Shown: positions 22,316 through 34,740 of the stretch, piece by piece
Numbering within the stretch: the first letter of the stretch is position 1
Layout: each line of letters starts with the position of its first letter
Source: Arabidopsis thaliana
Lineage: Eukaryota > Streptophyta > Magnoliopsida > Brassicales > Brassicaceae
DNA length: 64,000 nt
Assembly (NCBI RefSeq): GCF_000001735.4
Contig: NC_003074.8
Span: 9,734,101-9,798,100 of the forward strand
Direction: 5' to 3'
Notes under the pieces: generated by a model
What the model was told of the DNA's origin: nothing
The model's input: the letters and a program-made list of their open reading frames with translations, nothing else
Databases searched by the model: none
Position numbers and translations under genes: made by a program

Positions 22316-24313
22316 ATGACTCTTCCTTATCGTTTCTCTTCCGTTAGAAACCACTCACTTCTACTTAAGACTTCTCATCTCTGCACACCCAGATCAGCTC
22401 TTGGTTGTTGTTTCTCTCCCAAGGAATCCCCTTTCTTCAGGAAGAACACTGCCCAATTCCTTTCTCCTCAGAAACACACTTCTCTTCCTCTGAAACTTGT
22501 CTGCCCTTTAGCTAGTTTCTCTTCTTATGCGGATTCTGAGGGAGAAGAGCAACACCATGCTGATCAACCGATACAGAACCCTCACGAATCTTCTACCGTT
22601 TCAAACGAATCAGATGGGAAAGGTAATGCAGAAGCTACTGGAGACTTTTCTGGAATGGCTCAAGCCTTTCACATTTCTTCCACAACAGCAAGGGCAATCT
22701 CTATAGTCATCGCCTTCTCTGCTCTCACCCTTCCAATCTTCATGAAGTCCCTGGGACAAGGACTGGCTCTCAAGACCAAGCTTCTCTCTTACGCAACACT
22801 ACTCTTTGGTTTCTACATGGCCTGGAACATCGGAGCTAATGATGTCGCAAATGCCATGGGGACTTCTGTTGGATCTGGAGCCTTGACAATCCGGCAAGCT
22901 GTGATGACAGCTGCAGTTCTCGAATTCTCAGGTGCTCTTTTGATGGGAACTCACGTGACTAGCACGATGCAGAAAGGAATTCTCATGGCTAATGTGTTCC
23001 AAGGGAAAGATATGTTGCTCTTTGCTGGTCTCCTCTCTTCCTTAGCTGCAGCTGGAACTTGGTTACAGGTTCCATCTTATCTTTTGCTTCTTCATCACTA
23101 GGTTCAAGACAGGATTTAGTAAAGTTAATACCTTTTAAAGATGGCATTCACAAATGATACAAGTAGAGAACGTAATTGTGAACTTGTGAATATAACAGGT
23201 AGCTTCTTACTATGGATGGCCAGTATCAACAACTCACTGTATCGTCGGATCAATGGTTGGGTTTGGGCTTGTATATGGAGGAGCTGGTGCCGTTTTCTGG
23301 AGTTCCCTAGCTAAAGTAGCTTCATCTTGGGTCATCTCTCCTATACTGGGAGCTCTTGTCTCCTTCCTAGTCTACAAATGCATCAGGAGAGTAAGTAAAA
23401 CAAACCAAGAAACTAACTTTCTAATTCTGAAAGATCACTAAAGTCATACTCAAGCTTCTGCTACATTTTCACACTCTTCTTTCGTTCTGTGCAGTTTGTT
23501 TACAGTGCACCAAACCCAGGACAAGCAGCGGCTGCTGCCGCTCCCGTCGCTGTATTTGTAGGTGTGGCCAGTATCTCCTCAGCCGCATTGCCTCTAAGTA
23601 AGATCTTTCCAATAGCTCTATCACAAGCCTTAGCCTGTGGAGTAGCAGGAGCCATAGTATTCGACAGAATCATCCGCAAACAGCTCGGTCACCTCCTAGC
23701 TAAAACAAAATCACCAGAAACATCTCAAAACCAACCCAAAACCATTGGTTTCCTCTCCGATATCGCAGGACCAACAGGTACACAACTCGAAATAGTCTAC
23801 GGAATCTTTGGCTATATGCAAGTCCTCTCCGCTTGCTTCATGTCATTCGCTCACGGAGGCAACGACGTCTCCAACGCAATCGGACCATTAGCCGCCGCAT
23901 TAAGCATTCTCCAAAACGGAGCAGCTGCAGGAGGAGCCGAGATCGTTATCCCAATGGATGTTCTCGCTTGGGGAGGATTCGGAATCGTTGCTGGTCTCAC
24001 AATGTGGGGATACAGAGTCATCGCAACGATAGGGAAGAAGATCACTGAGCTAACACCAACAAGAGGATTCGCTGCGGAATTCGCCGCCGCGTCGGTTGTT
24101 TTGTTTGCTTCGAAATTAGGGCTTCCGATTTCTGCGACTCATACACTTGTTGGTGCTGTGATGGGTGTTGGTTTCGCTAGAGGGCTTAATAGTGTGAGAG
24201 CTGAGACTGTGAGAGAGATCGTTGCTTCGTGGCTTGTCACCATTCCCGTTGGTGCTACACTCGCCGTTATCTACACTTGGATTTTCACCAAGATCTTATC
24301 TTTTGTATTGTGA
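22316..24313 (+). CDS. PHT2;1: Plastid inner-envelope low-affinity phosphate transporter (PiT/PHO4 family), 587 aa
   Basis: There are three coding exons: 22316-23068, 23199-23390 and 23495-24313, all at clean GT-AG borders in phase 0. The spliced protein is 587 residues, the length I recall for Arabidopsis PHT2;1 (At3g26570). The first 70 residues are basic, Ser-rich and poor in acids, as in a chloroplast transit peptide. A hydrophilic acidic stretch follows, then about twelve membrane helices. Both copies of the PiT signature are present: GANDVANA at about 173-180 and GGNDVSNA at about 435-442. The family couples phosphate uptake to H+ or Na+; PHT2;1 moves phosphate into the chloroplast stroma, supporting photosynthesis and phosphate allocation. 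A leader intron may add residues upstream. Confidence 0.97.
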
Positions 24314-24832
24314 GTTTCTGTTTCTTTTGGTTTTGTTATACGAAGAACATGAAATTGATCTTCTTCTTCTATGTTCGTTTGAATGATTCGAGTTTGAAAA
24401 AACCCTAAAGTTATCATCTTTCGATTTTTTCACCCATCGGTGAAGTATGATCAAAGCTTGTACCTTTCTTGTTCAGTGTTTCGTCTCGTCGTCCAGTAAA
24501 ATCGAATTAGAGTGGGTGACGTTTGGTTACTTCTAAAACGTCTTGTTGTTTGTTTCCTAATCGTAAAAACGTCATAACTTTTTAAACGACATCGTTTTTT
24601 TTTCGAGTAAACGTGAGACGCGCGTATCTCTTGCTTTTCGTACACGCGTCTCGAACAAAGACTGACATGATTATCTTGGCTAAAGACGGAAATAGCCTTA
24701 CACGTTTCCCCATTTCAGCGATAAAATTGAGGGTATTTGAGTCAAATAAAGAAATAGAAATATCTCTCTTCTTCTATCTTTTGATTCTCTGGTTCTACTT
24801 GTTCCTCTGTTTTGGATTGTGGTGGCTCTCTA
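24314..24832. other. Intergenic between PHT2;1 and the TPR-like gene
   Basis: This holds the PHT2;1 3' UTR and the short promoter of the next gene. A repeated theme of AAACGtc and acgacAtcgTTT motifs lies at 24530-24605. The short frames here look like chance openings. Confidence 0.5.
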
Positions 24833-26249
24833 ATGGCGGCGGTTATTGGAAACGTGGCGTTGTTACTTGACGTTAACTCTCACCGTACGGTGGTAACTGA
24901 TCGGAGAATTCGTTTAACGGTGGTCGACGTCGTTTTGAATTTACAAAAGAGAGATTCGCACAGTCACGTTTCTCATTACGCTGCTCTCTCTTCCAATAAG
25001 CCTCTTGAATCTGACGGCGAAGCTCGGGTTCGCCGGTTTTTAACTCGCGGAAAAGCGAATTCCAGAGCTAACGCCGTCGATTTCGACGACGCGGGATCCA
25101 GCGACGAAGAAAGTAGTGACGGAGGCGGTGGTGGTGGTGACGAGGAGGAGGAGGAGGAATATTTCGATGTGGAGAAGGAGAGGAAGAGGAGAGCTAAGGA
25201 ATTTCATGATACGAAGGAGCTTGAGAGGAAAGCAGAGGAGTTACAGTATAAGATTGATGAAGAAGGAGACGATTCAGAGGAGAAGAAGAGGATGAGAGTG
25301 AAGAGAGAACTCCAAAAGGTGAGTTTTTGAGGGCTCTTTCTCTAGTTAGGTTTTTTTTTTGGCCTTAGCAATCTCTATTTGTGTGTAAAGAACACTCTTA
25401 GATTACTTTAGCTTAGCTTGGTGAACACTCTTAGGTTGTCTACGAAAGTGTAAGTTATTGGTGAGGTTATAAGAGTTTGATGTGCTTATGAAAGAGATTG
25501 GTGAGAGCAGGTAGCTCAGGAGCAAGCAGAGAGGAGAAAAACTGCAGAATTGATGTTTGAACTAGGTCAAAAGGCTTATGGTAAAGGAATGTATGGACGA
25601 GCGATAGAGTTTCTTGAAGGAGCTCTTACGATTATCCCAAGGCCAACACTCTTTGGTGGTGAGGTTGGTTGATAACACCAGAGTTTAGGTACTGTTTTTT
25701 TGGTTTTGGAATTGGTATGATTGCTAATGTTCTGTGGGGGAATTGATTTGGCCAGATACAAATTTGGTTAGCTATGGCATATGAGGCCAATAATCGCCAC
25801 GCTGATTGCATTGATCTTTATCAGCAATTAGAGAAGAAACATCCCAGTCCTGGTATTCGTCGTCAAGCTTCTGAGCTTCGGTATATCTTGCAAGCTCCTA
25901 AGCTTAAGATATCTCAGGAGGAAATGGTTACTATTCCCATGATCGGTTCAAGTTACGACAGGTATAACAAAAGGTTTCCAAATCATGGCTAATGCATATG
26001 TCGACATCACTTGAAATGGACTCTTTGTGGTGTGTGCGCAGCTATGCAGTGACATGGAGTGATAAGGAAAGGGATAAGGAGCGGCGAATGAATGCATCGA
26101 CTACGAATCAGCTCAACTCGAGTGATGATTTTCTAGGAAAGCTCTTGGTTTGGCGACCGGTGGTCGGTATGGAGAAGAACCGAGTCTTTTGGCTTGCTTT
26201 GACACTGTGGTTTGGTTTGGTTGGAGCAGCACTCATCTTACAAAGATAA
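24833..26249 (+). CDS. TPR-like, C-terminally anchored putative plastid protein, 350 aa, probable At3g26580
   Basis: There are four coding exons: 24833-25318, 25511-25663, 25756-25961 and 26042-26249, giving 350 residues. The ATG at 24833 (MAAVIGNVALLL) is chosen over an upstream in-frame start at 24812 because it begins a plausible Arg-rich plastid targeting segment. Residues about 90-110 are a Gly/Glu/Asp-rich acidic stretch, followed by a charged coiled-coil-like region (EKERKRRAKEFHDTKELERKAEEL). A TPR-like helical pair follows (MFELGQKAYGKGMYGRAIEFLEGAL, then MAYEANNRHADCIDLYQQLEKKHP). The C terminus ends in one hydrophobic helix, VFWLALTLWFGLVGAALIL, with a short basic tail, suggesting a tail-anchored membrane protein. 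The molecular role is unknown; a chloroplast membrane location is my inference. Confidence 0.93.
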
Positions 26250-26980
26250 GTAGAAGACATGCAAAATATTTTTCCATCGCTTTAAATTATGGTTTGGTAC
26301 TACTGTTTCTTCTACTTGTCTTGAAATTATATTTGATTTCATGTATAAATGTGTAAGCAAATGAATTCGTCGTTGTATATAAAGTATTTGATGGAAATAT
26401 ATATAACTTTGTTTATTTGATTATGTGTAATCTTTTTATAGTTGAATTTATCTTTTTTTATTGCGTATAACTCCTCAAAGTGACAAACTAATTCCATCAT
26501 AGTGACAATATAGCAACCTTTTTGGTCGTTTTATCATCGTTGAACAGAGTCATACTTGAAAACAACAGGTAAATCTCAATCTACCTAATTAGGAAACTTT
26601 CATGTTCGATCCCCTCAGAAGTTCAAAACCTGTCCTCTATGACTGACCAGTGACCACACCATGAAATATATTAAGGCGCCAAAGTGATGGAAACAATCTT
26701 AAGCTAAGCTTAAAAAAAAAAAATGTGTAAATGGCATTGGCCAGACACTGGTTGGTTTCTTCATATATCTAATACCAAAAAAAAAATGTAGAAAGAATTA
26801 TCAAAGGATAACACAATTTCTAGATTAACAAGTGCTAACTAGATTAATTGATGAATACAATTAACAAATCCAGTGAGCTGATAAGTTTTTTTTTTTTCAA
26901 TCTGTTAAATTTATTCAAAAAAAAAGAAAAAAATTACATATGAATGCAAACTTTTTTGAAAAAACTACATTGAGATTCGA
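26250..26980. other. Intergenic, low-complexity
   Basis: The first part is the 3' UTR of the TPR-like gene. The remainder is A/T-rich with several poly-A and poly-T runs and no gene-like signal. Confidence 0.5.
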
Positions 26981-27359
26981 TTAATAATGTTGTCTCGATG
27001 CAAACAAAACTTGTAGACCCTCTAAGAATGTTTCAGCTCCTCTTATTGTGGTTAGCCCTTTTCGAAGATTTTTATCTAATAAACTTAACGAGCTTCTCTG
27101 TTGTAGATGGTTCGTCTCCATGTCTTCTCCCATTTCTCGCCAAATGGAGTGAATCATGTTCTGAAATACTTACATGAGAATGAGCTGAATTGAGAGGGAT
27201 CACAAACCATTCACAACAATAGAACATGTTTGAACTTGTTTTTGTCGTCACAGTTAATGAGAAAATAAATACCCGTATGTGTTAGATAGAAAATAGAGGT
27301 GTACCTAATTCAGGCTCAATAAAACGAAGATCAGTACGACAACGATTTGTTTTTTTCAG
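26981..27359 (-). pseudogene. Unrecognised coding-like fragment, two putative exons
   Basis: On the minus strand, a 55-nt open block at 27359-27305 is bordered by an AG acceptor and a GTAC donor. A 58-codon frame from ATG 27157 to a TAA at 26981 follows, preceded by a tatttcag acceptor. Base composition is clearly less AT-rich than the flanks. The second block reads MIHSIWREMGEDMETNHLQQ and continues with amphipathic character, but I recognise no family. Two reading frames are open over much of it, so the true frame is uncertain. It may be a remnant of a gene or a captured exon pair; no complete gene structure is visible. Confidence 0.3.
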
Positions 27360-27826
27360 CTGCTTTCATGTCTCTATCGAGTACTCATTGAATAACTAAT
27401 AAATTGTTTACAAAATATTTTGATGATGAAAAATAGTTTTGATATGTTTATTGAAACTAGCAAACAAAATAAAGCTTTACTAGTAGTATGTTTTTGATAT
27501 AATAGTTTTGGCTTTAAATTTATTGAAACTACGTAATGTTTTTGAACTACTGCAGATAATTTGTCTGCAAAAGGTATAATCTTTGATAAAATTTAAATCT
27601 ACAAAATTCCTCTTTTTTTTTATTTAATTAAAATTGCATCAAAATGTTTGTTTTCTTGAGCCGAATTATTCTATTAAGCGCATTAAAAAAGAAAAAAAAA
27701 AAAGAAATAGGAGCTAATGTAATTTAGAGAAACTCTATCAAAGACTTATAATAACCAAAACGAAGACCTATTGTGACCAAATACAAAGGGTGGGGCAGAT
27801 CGTTTCTTTGAATACTATGATGTCTT

Positions 27827-29190
27827 TTAGTTTATGAGTTGCTTTATTTCTGATACTTCTCCTCCCCATTCTCTTATCCTATCCTCAGCCATTGAAGCCT
27901 ACACGACAACACATTTCAGCTAATTATATTAAAACATGGAATGCTCAAGTTTAGACAAAATATTCATTGATTTTTAATATATATTTTTTTCTCACCTCTG
28001 TGTCCCAATTTGTTTTGCAGATCATCCATGTTAAAACTATTGTCTGAACCACGGTCCCCGTCAACATTCCACACCAGATTCCCTAGCACATGAAAGATTT
28101 TCGAATTATCGGTCTTTTAGTTAATGGTTCTTTTATATTTTCAAAGATTTCAAATGATGAAGATTTGAGATTCATTACCATTACACCATAGTTAAGCTTG
28201 TACCCCAATAATAGACCAAATGGGATTCCAAACACGTAATAGCAGGCGATGTTAACGTAGGCCACCACTGCTTGCCATCCAGCTCCCACAGCCACACCTA
28301 ATATTCCAGTTTATTACCATAGCCAACGTCTTAATATTGAAGTTTTAGTAACAAAATTATATTTAGTTAAACCCTACCAAATCAAACCAAAAGACTAATT
28401 CACATAGAAGTAGGTATAAAACCGAAATAAATCAAACTGACTATAATCTAAGACTAATCAAAACGAGTTGAAATAGATTTGGTTATTGAGATAAATAGAT
28501 TGATTACCTGATAAGACAGGTTGGACATTGTTGATGACAATGGAAAGTGCAAGTATTGGTGTGAGTTCTTTAACAAGAATGATGACTTTTTCGTCTTTCA
28601 CAAAAAGTGATGGATATTGATCTCTAAAGATGAGTAGAATCATTGATACAATGAATCCGATTAGCGTCGATGTTATCACTGCCACAAGTAGTGAGAATTT
28701 CGCGGTTCTTGGATGGTTAGCTCCTAATTCATTAGACACTCTCACACTGCACCATTTTGAGATTATGTTATAATATAACACTAAAGAGAGGTTTTGGACA
28801 AAAAAAGAGTATTGACTTTTGCACGTGTTTACCTTACGGCTGTGTTCATCCCAATAGCAATCATAGCAGTCCATCCCAAAATATTCATGCTTCATGTTCC
28901 ATATTGTTTACAAGACCCCAAAAAAAAGATTAGAGTTAGTGGTGGATCCAAAAATTCATAATATCAAATTTTTAATTAAAAAGTAGCTACTATGATAATA
29001 TGTGTTGAATCTAAAGTGTAGTGGGGTCAAAATAAGGACAAACTATCAACAACTACAACATTTTTATACATTACAAAATTTATTACGGTCGAACCGCTGT
29101 CAAATTTGTACTCCCAAAAGGACCAATATAAAGTTAGTATCAACTGTCAATTGTGTCCTTCTTGTTTCATCATAATTATTTCATGGGAGT

Positions 29191-29231
<41 letters not shown>

Positions 29232-31159
29232 TTTCTTATATTACAACTAAAGAAAACAAACAATGATGAACAAAAAAACACATTTGACAGTCGATTTTTA
29301 GCATTATTTTGTTTCTTTTGGGTGTATAGGTTTGTATAACTACAAGTCTAAAATTAAAATGTAGCAGAAAAAAGGAATAAAACAAAAAGAATCAGCACTA
29401 ATACATCAAATTATTTAACTTAATCAGTAGCCACTAGCTATGGGTTTCACTGCCCAAGAAACAAACGAATAATTTAGTTGACAATGATGAACGATTAAGT
29501 CTACTACGCACGACGAATTAGTGCTAATTCCTAGAGATTCTTGATGATAACTTTTAAAATAAAGAAACTGAACCAATCAAATAACGAATCTTAGAAACCT
29601 TAAATGACTACAATAAAATGAATATGAACATGTAAAAAAATACTTTAAAACATAAATTTACCAGATGGAGAGGGCAGCTACAGAGATTTCAGCATTCTTC
29701 AAATATCCAGCAAATAATATGATTGCCATAAAATACCAAACCTCCAAACTGATCCATAGTAAGAAATTAATCAAAATAGCAAAAATATTATTAATACTAT
29801 ATAAAAAAAACAAAATCATCAAGTCAGGTTTGGTTTGGTTATATAAACTCACCAGAGCATAACAGCAGAAGCCAAAGATAATCTAACGAAACTCCACAAA
29901 TTATGAAAAGCCTCCCACGAGAAACCAGACCAAGCCTCACCACACGTACCACTAAATATGTACACAAGCTGAGCCATGTCAATGAAGCACCACGACGCGT
30001 TAAGCACTACGGCTAGACCTGGCATACCCCACTGGAGCTTCACAATGACAAACCACGTGAGAGGCACGTGTATAACAAGTGCAACAGCCGATATCACGGC
30101 CATGACCATTATCTTGCTTTGCGATTGCAAAAATTTAGCGGTTGGAAAATTGATGGCGTAGGCAAAGATTTGAGGGATCATGTAGATGGAAAATATTCCG
30201 GCCGCGCTAGAGATTGCCGCCGTTTGACCAATGGACGCGAGGATAGGGGCGGCGAAAATGTAAAGGAGAGAGAGGATAAGAGCAGTCACGTTTAGTATCA
30301 CCCATGATCGTTGCAAGTAAACGCCAAGCATTGACAATTTTCCTGCTCCAAACGCTTGTCCACATAGCGTTTCTAACGCACTTCCCATTCCAAGCTAGTT
30401 GCGGACGTTCATAATCACATTCATTACAATGATCAAAACAAAACTTCTTAAATCTTACAAAAAAAAATAAAGTGAAACTTTTACAAAAGGCAAAAAATAT
30501 ATTAATTTTTAAACTTGAGAAAATGGTCCATTTGATAAATAAATTGTACTTTGACTAGTGACTACAAATTGATAATCATGAATTCATTTCTTCAATTTTT
30601 TTGGGCGTTTGAATTTACATTTTTAATGTATATATGTTAAATTATTTTTTTTAATTTAATGGTCTTTTGATATAAATTAAAATATAGAAAATTGTTTATA
30701 GAAATGTAGACAAAAACATTTTGAATGATTTGGACATCTCCCAACTTTTGGATCTTTGTGTGTTTTAAGTTAATAATGAAACTTAGTCAAAGAAAGAAAA
30801 AAAACGCATTTTGGATAATAAATGCAAACCACAAAATAAAAGGCGTGGATATAATTTACCATGATGCCGAATGAGAAGCCGGCAACGACGGAGTTTTCGA
30901 CGGAGACAGCGGCAAGAGCGATGGTGCTGATGTGACCGGCGAAGACCTGAGTAATAGCGCCGAGAGAATATTGGTTCACGGATGTGAAAATGGCGGGACC
31001 GGCCAAGTACCATAGCTTTTTGGTTTCCACGTTGAATTCCCTAACGAAGCCACCGACGGTGGTGATCGGAGGAATATCGTCGACGGATAAGAAAGGAAGA
31101 TCAGAACGTTCTTCCGCCGCAGTGAGAAGCGTCTCCGTTATATCTTTGTCTTTTGCCAT
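27827..31159 (-). CDS. DTX29: MATE-family efflux transporter, 500 aa, probable At3g26590
   Basis: There are eight coding exons: 31159-30860, 30394-29853, 29748-29662, 28889-28833, 28746-28508, 28297-28179, 28082-27996 and 27898-27827. All borders are GT-AG and phases agree, giving 500 residues. The hydrophilic N terminus (about 40 residues) is followed by twelve predicted membrane helices in two MatE halves. Family landmarks include [25 protein letters not shown], the WYF block of helix 7, [12 protein letters not shown] and a C-terminal GAGWQA. Plant MATE (DTX) proteins export organic cations, flavonoids or other metabolites against H+ across the tonoplast or plasma membrane; the substrate cannot be told from sequence. 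The exon pattern, with a very short C-terminal coding exon, is usual for this clade. An (AT)n microsatellite lies in intron 3. Confidence 0.96.
29194..29227. repeat. (AT)n microsatellite in a MATE intron
   Basis: An uninterrupted AT dinucleotide run of about 34 bp lies in the intron between exons 3 and 4 of the MATE gene. Confidence 0.9.
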
Positions 31160-32258
31160 CTTAAGAGAAAGAGATGGAGAGATTAAAGGAGGTCGAAGAC
31201 TAAGGACCAACGAGTGAGGATCTTGGGTTTAATCATTCATGAATTATATAGGAAAAAAAATGTTAATACGTGCGACCAAAAAAATTGTTTTTATGATATT
31301 AAGGAAAAAATAGCTAATATAGCAACTAGCATTTAATAAAATGGCTAAATGTAGACAAAATCATTGTTGTATTAATCAAATTATGGTATATATTATGGAT
31401 GGATTCACATGTGTTTTGTTTTGGTAGTATTATTAAATGATATGTGTCAGTATTGAATTTTGGTTAAAACTCTAGTCAAATTATAATATAGGATTCTATT
31501 ACTAGCAATCAATTTTCTAATATTTTTTTGGGTATTGATTTGATTTTTTTTTGTTAAAAACTTTTAAAAAAAGTTTTTGTTTTGGGTGAATAAAATCTTA
31601 ACCATTTTGAAAAAGAAAATCTGATGCTGTTTTTATAGATGAGAAGAAAATAAATTAATGAAATTTGAAGACATACACTTGTATTTGAATTGACATGGTG
31701 ATGGTTAATCTATTATATCAAAATACACTAACTTTTTAGAGGCTGCTATGTGTTAATTATTTAATTTAGAGACTTTGAGGTAAAAAAAACCCTACAAGTG
31801 TTAAGAGAAAGCCAATCAACGACTTTTTCCTTTTAACCAACTGCAAAATTAACTAAGCTTTTTCATGTGTAAAACGAAGAAAACTTATGTTTCATCATTC
31901 AAAAAAAACTATAATATATTAATCCATCAATCAATGTCTTTCACTCTCAACTTAACTTGTTCTGTTACAAGACTCTCCCTTATATAAAAAGGGTTACATG
32001 TGGTTTAGACTTAACCATAAGATTAGTAGGACAACAAGTTGTTACCAGTAAAATTATTTAATTTGCAGCACCTTTTGAGATATTTAGTAGGAAATCAATC
32101 TGTGGGTTGAAAATTGAAGGTTTAGAGATTTTTATGTCAATGGTTGACGATAAGTTTTTAAATTGAAATCCTTATATATGTAGTTTTTCTTTTCCATTCG
32201 AATCTATAGAATTTTATATATAACCAAAACACCACATCGTAGAGTAATACAACAATAC
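31160..32258. other. Intergenic, upstream of the MATE gene
   Basis: A TATA-like tatataat on the minus strand near 31225 lies about 70 bp before the MATE start codon. Further right is AT-rich DNA without coding signal. Confidence 0.45.
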
Positions 32259-34004
32259 TAGATTTTAACCCGCGGTATATCGCGAGACGATTTATTTTTT
32301 AAAGGTAATAGATATTAAAACTTGCAAATTTTATTTTTATAAAATAGTTATATTTTACAGTGTATAATTGTTATTAAGTAACAGTATACCACGAATCCAT
32401 GAGACAATTGTTAAAAAACTGAAGTTTTAACCCTTATTAAAACAACATATTAATAATATTTTAAAATTTTATAAATATTGATTCAAATACATCCACCATA
32501 TAACCCAATTCCAAAATAAAACTCGTTCGGTAATTTCTTTACCCGTCCCGTGATTTTTTTTAAGTAGTAATTTTTAAAATTTAAGAATTATTTATTATAT
32601 ATAAAAGTTTTGCAAATTGTATCATTCTCTAATACATTTATATTTTATAGTTTAATTTTATATATAGTAACATTATACATACCACATAACATTTTTGGTT
32701 TTATATAACATTTTCTAAATTAAGATGATTTGATATGTTTAATATTAGTGGTCTTAAAAAAAAATTCAAGATGTAACCCGTATTGAAACGGTGGATTAAT
32801 TTTATTTTACTTTTTTATTAATGTTGATTCAAAAACCCGTCCCTCCAAATCCGTCTTGCGAAAAAGCCATTTATTTTATTAATATTAATTTTACTTATGA
32901 TATGACTCTGAATTATAATCTAAACATTTTATCTAATAACATAGGAGTGCACCATATTTATTTAATAGGGGAATGTACCATATGACTCGAATGCACTTTT
33001 ACCCAAATCCACCAAAACAGTCTTGCAAAAATGCTATAGAGATAAGAAACGATAGTCGGTTTTGATAAATATAAGATTAACAAATATATTAGTTAAAGAA
33101 TGCAAATTGAAAAGGTATATTACACTTTATTCGAATATAGTATCAAAACTTATATAACACAGAAATTTGATAATTTTTTAATTGTTGAATATTTTTTTTG
33201 TGCTAATTTTTATGTGATTAAGATTTAATTGATTTCGTATAAAAAATATTAAATTATTTTACGAACTTATTTGTTTATAATTTGGTAACAGATAGATATT
33301 TGAATATTCGGTATATTTTGCTTCAGTTTAGGAAATCTTTAATGATCCGTCTTTAGATCCACTAAGCCCTATAATTAAGAAATGAATATTGTCGTTAAAT
33401 AATTTTGGTAACCTTAACGTCATTAAAGGATTTGTTTTTTATTAAATTTTTTTAATGGCATTGTCATGTAATTAATTACAAAAATTAAGGTTACATTTAA
33501 AATGTAATTCCCAAATAATATAGTAGGATCTATAATCGAATTATGATGGAGAAAGCCGCAAAAAATAGTTTTGTTTTTCTGCATCCTCTTATTATTAAAA
33601 AGGAAGTACAAATTAAAATTTTGTCTAATTTGGCCTTAATTTTGATTTCAATTTTGGATTTTGTTCTTTGCTATTCAAAATCATTAAGGATAATTTAGTC
33701 TTAACAATCTCCTAAACTTTATATGATCCGATTCAATTTAAACCGTTCAATAAAATTAATTTTCTTAAATCTAAACCGTTCAACAAAAATAAGTAAATAA
33801 CAACCAAACAAAAATTTAAACACATTTTAACACATTCCTCTTATCACTAAATAACAACCCAAAAAAAATCTCAATTATTATTTAGTTATGTTTGATTAAA
33901 AAATTTATATTTATAAGTTTAGGATATCAAATTTATTCAAATATTTAGTATAAGAATCAAATAAACTGATTAACCTGCGATAAACCGCAGGTTAAATCAT
34001 AGTT
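32259..34004. mobile_element. Helitron-like repeat block with hairpin termini at both ends
   Basis: The left edge reads actagattttaacccgcg, the reverse complement of a Helitron 3' end (GC hairpin, then TTAAAATCTAG before T). The right edge has a perfect 8-bp stem, aacctgcg/cgcaggtt at 33972-33993 around loop ataaac, followed by aaatcatag and t, like a slightly degenerate Helitron 3' end on the plus strand. Inside are repeated cues: acccgtcccgtg near 32540, acccgtattgaaacgg near 32777 and another acccgtcc near 32838. No Rep/helicase frame is present. Because both ends look like 3' ends pointing outward, this may be two truncated copies rather than one element. Confidence 0.5.
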
Positions 34005-34029
34005 ATATTCAAAAAGGATATAAGAGTAT

Positions 34030-34413
34030 GGGGATAAACTAAAATGCCTACTACAAGCAAAACTAACCCGGGAAGATAGATTTTTGTTTCCTTAAGGATT
34101 AAGCCCACGAAATGTATTGAAATTCCTACATGTGTAAAGCCTATTCGAAAATCTAGGATCAAATTATGGGAAATAAAAGATAGTCACAAGCAATACCACA
34201 CGCAACTTGATATCAATGATATAACATACACACGTTATTCCCCATTGTTTTTGCATTGTATGCAACATAAAATTATTTGACAAAAAAACACACACATAAA
34301 ATTACCTCAATAACATATATTTCCTGAATATGATAAGAATGTAACTTCTTCTTTTTGGGTCAAAAATGATAAGAATGTTTGTTACATCTCGGACTTAAGA
34401 CCCTAATTAACTA
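34030..34413. repeat. Direct repeat, copy 1
   Basis: Sequence here (tactacaagcaaaacta, tttttgtttccttaagga, ccacacgcaacttgata, ttaagaccctaattaact) recurs in the same order at 34740-34931 and 35326-35479. The second copy is split by an inserted LINE tail. Copies are clearly diverged by substitutions and indels. Confidence 0.8.
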
Positions 34414-34517
34414 AGGGATGAAGTTTCATGAATTGTTTTAATGGCTGGTGTAGCTCGTGATTGCGGGAGTAACAAGGCTTCTCATTCTTTGAAGGGATGC
34501 AAGTGGACGCCAATCCT

Positions 34518-34740
34518 AGCAAATACACCAAATATTTATATTACTGCATGTTGAGGATTATGATTGTATGGTAACTCTACTGCGTGTCGATGCATGCATC
34601 AGCTTGAAGAATTTCTCTTCTTGATACCTTTTGATCCAAGTATGCAAACGATGAAAAGGATATGACGCTTGCCAAAATTACGGCTGGTCAAAATTAGGAG
34701 CATGGGCTAACGACTTTATGAACGATCATAATATGGGCTG
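34518..34740 (+). pseudogene. Broken fragment of the 3' end of the PPR gene at 10442-12544
   Basis: The plus strand here matches the coding strand of the last 75 or so codons of the PPR gene. Shared blocks are gattatgattgtatg, atcagcttgaagaatttctc, cttttgatcca, tatgcaaa, gctggtcaaa, ttaggagcatgggct and tatgaa-gatcat. Several indels shift the frame and the stop context is altered. The match may extend faintly left to about 34455. It lies between the two copies of a direct repeat and is on the opposite strand from its source. Confidence 0.88.
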
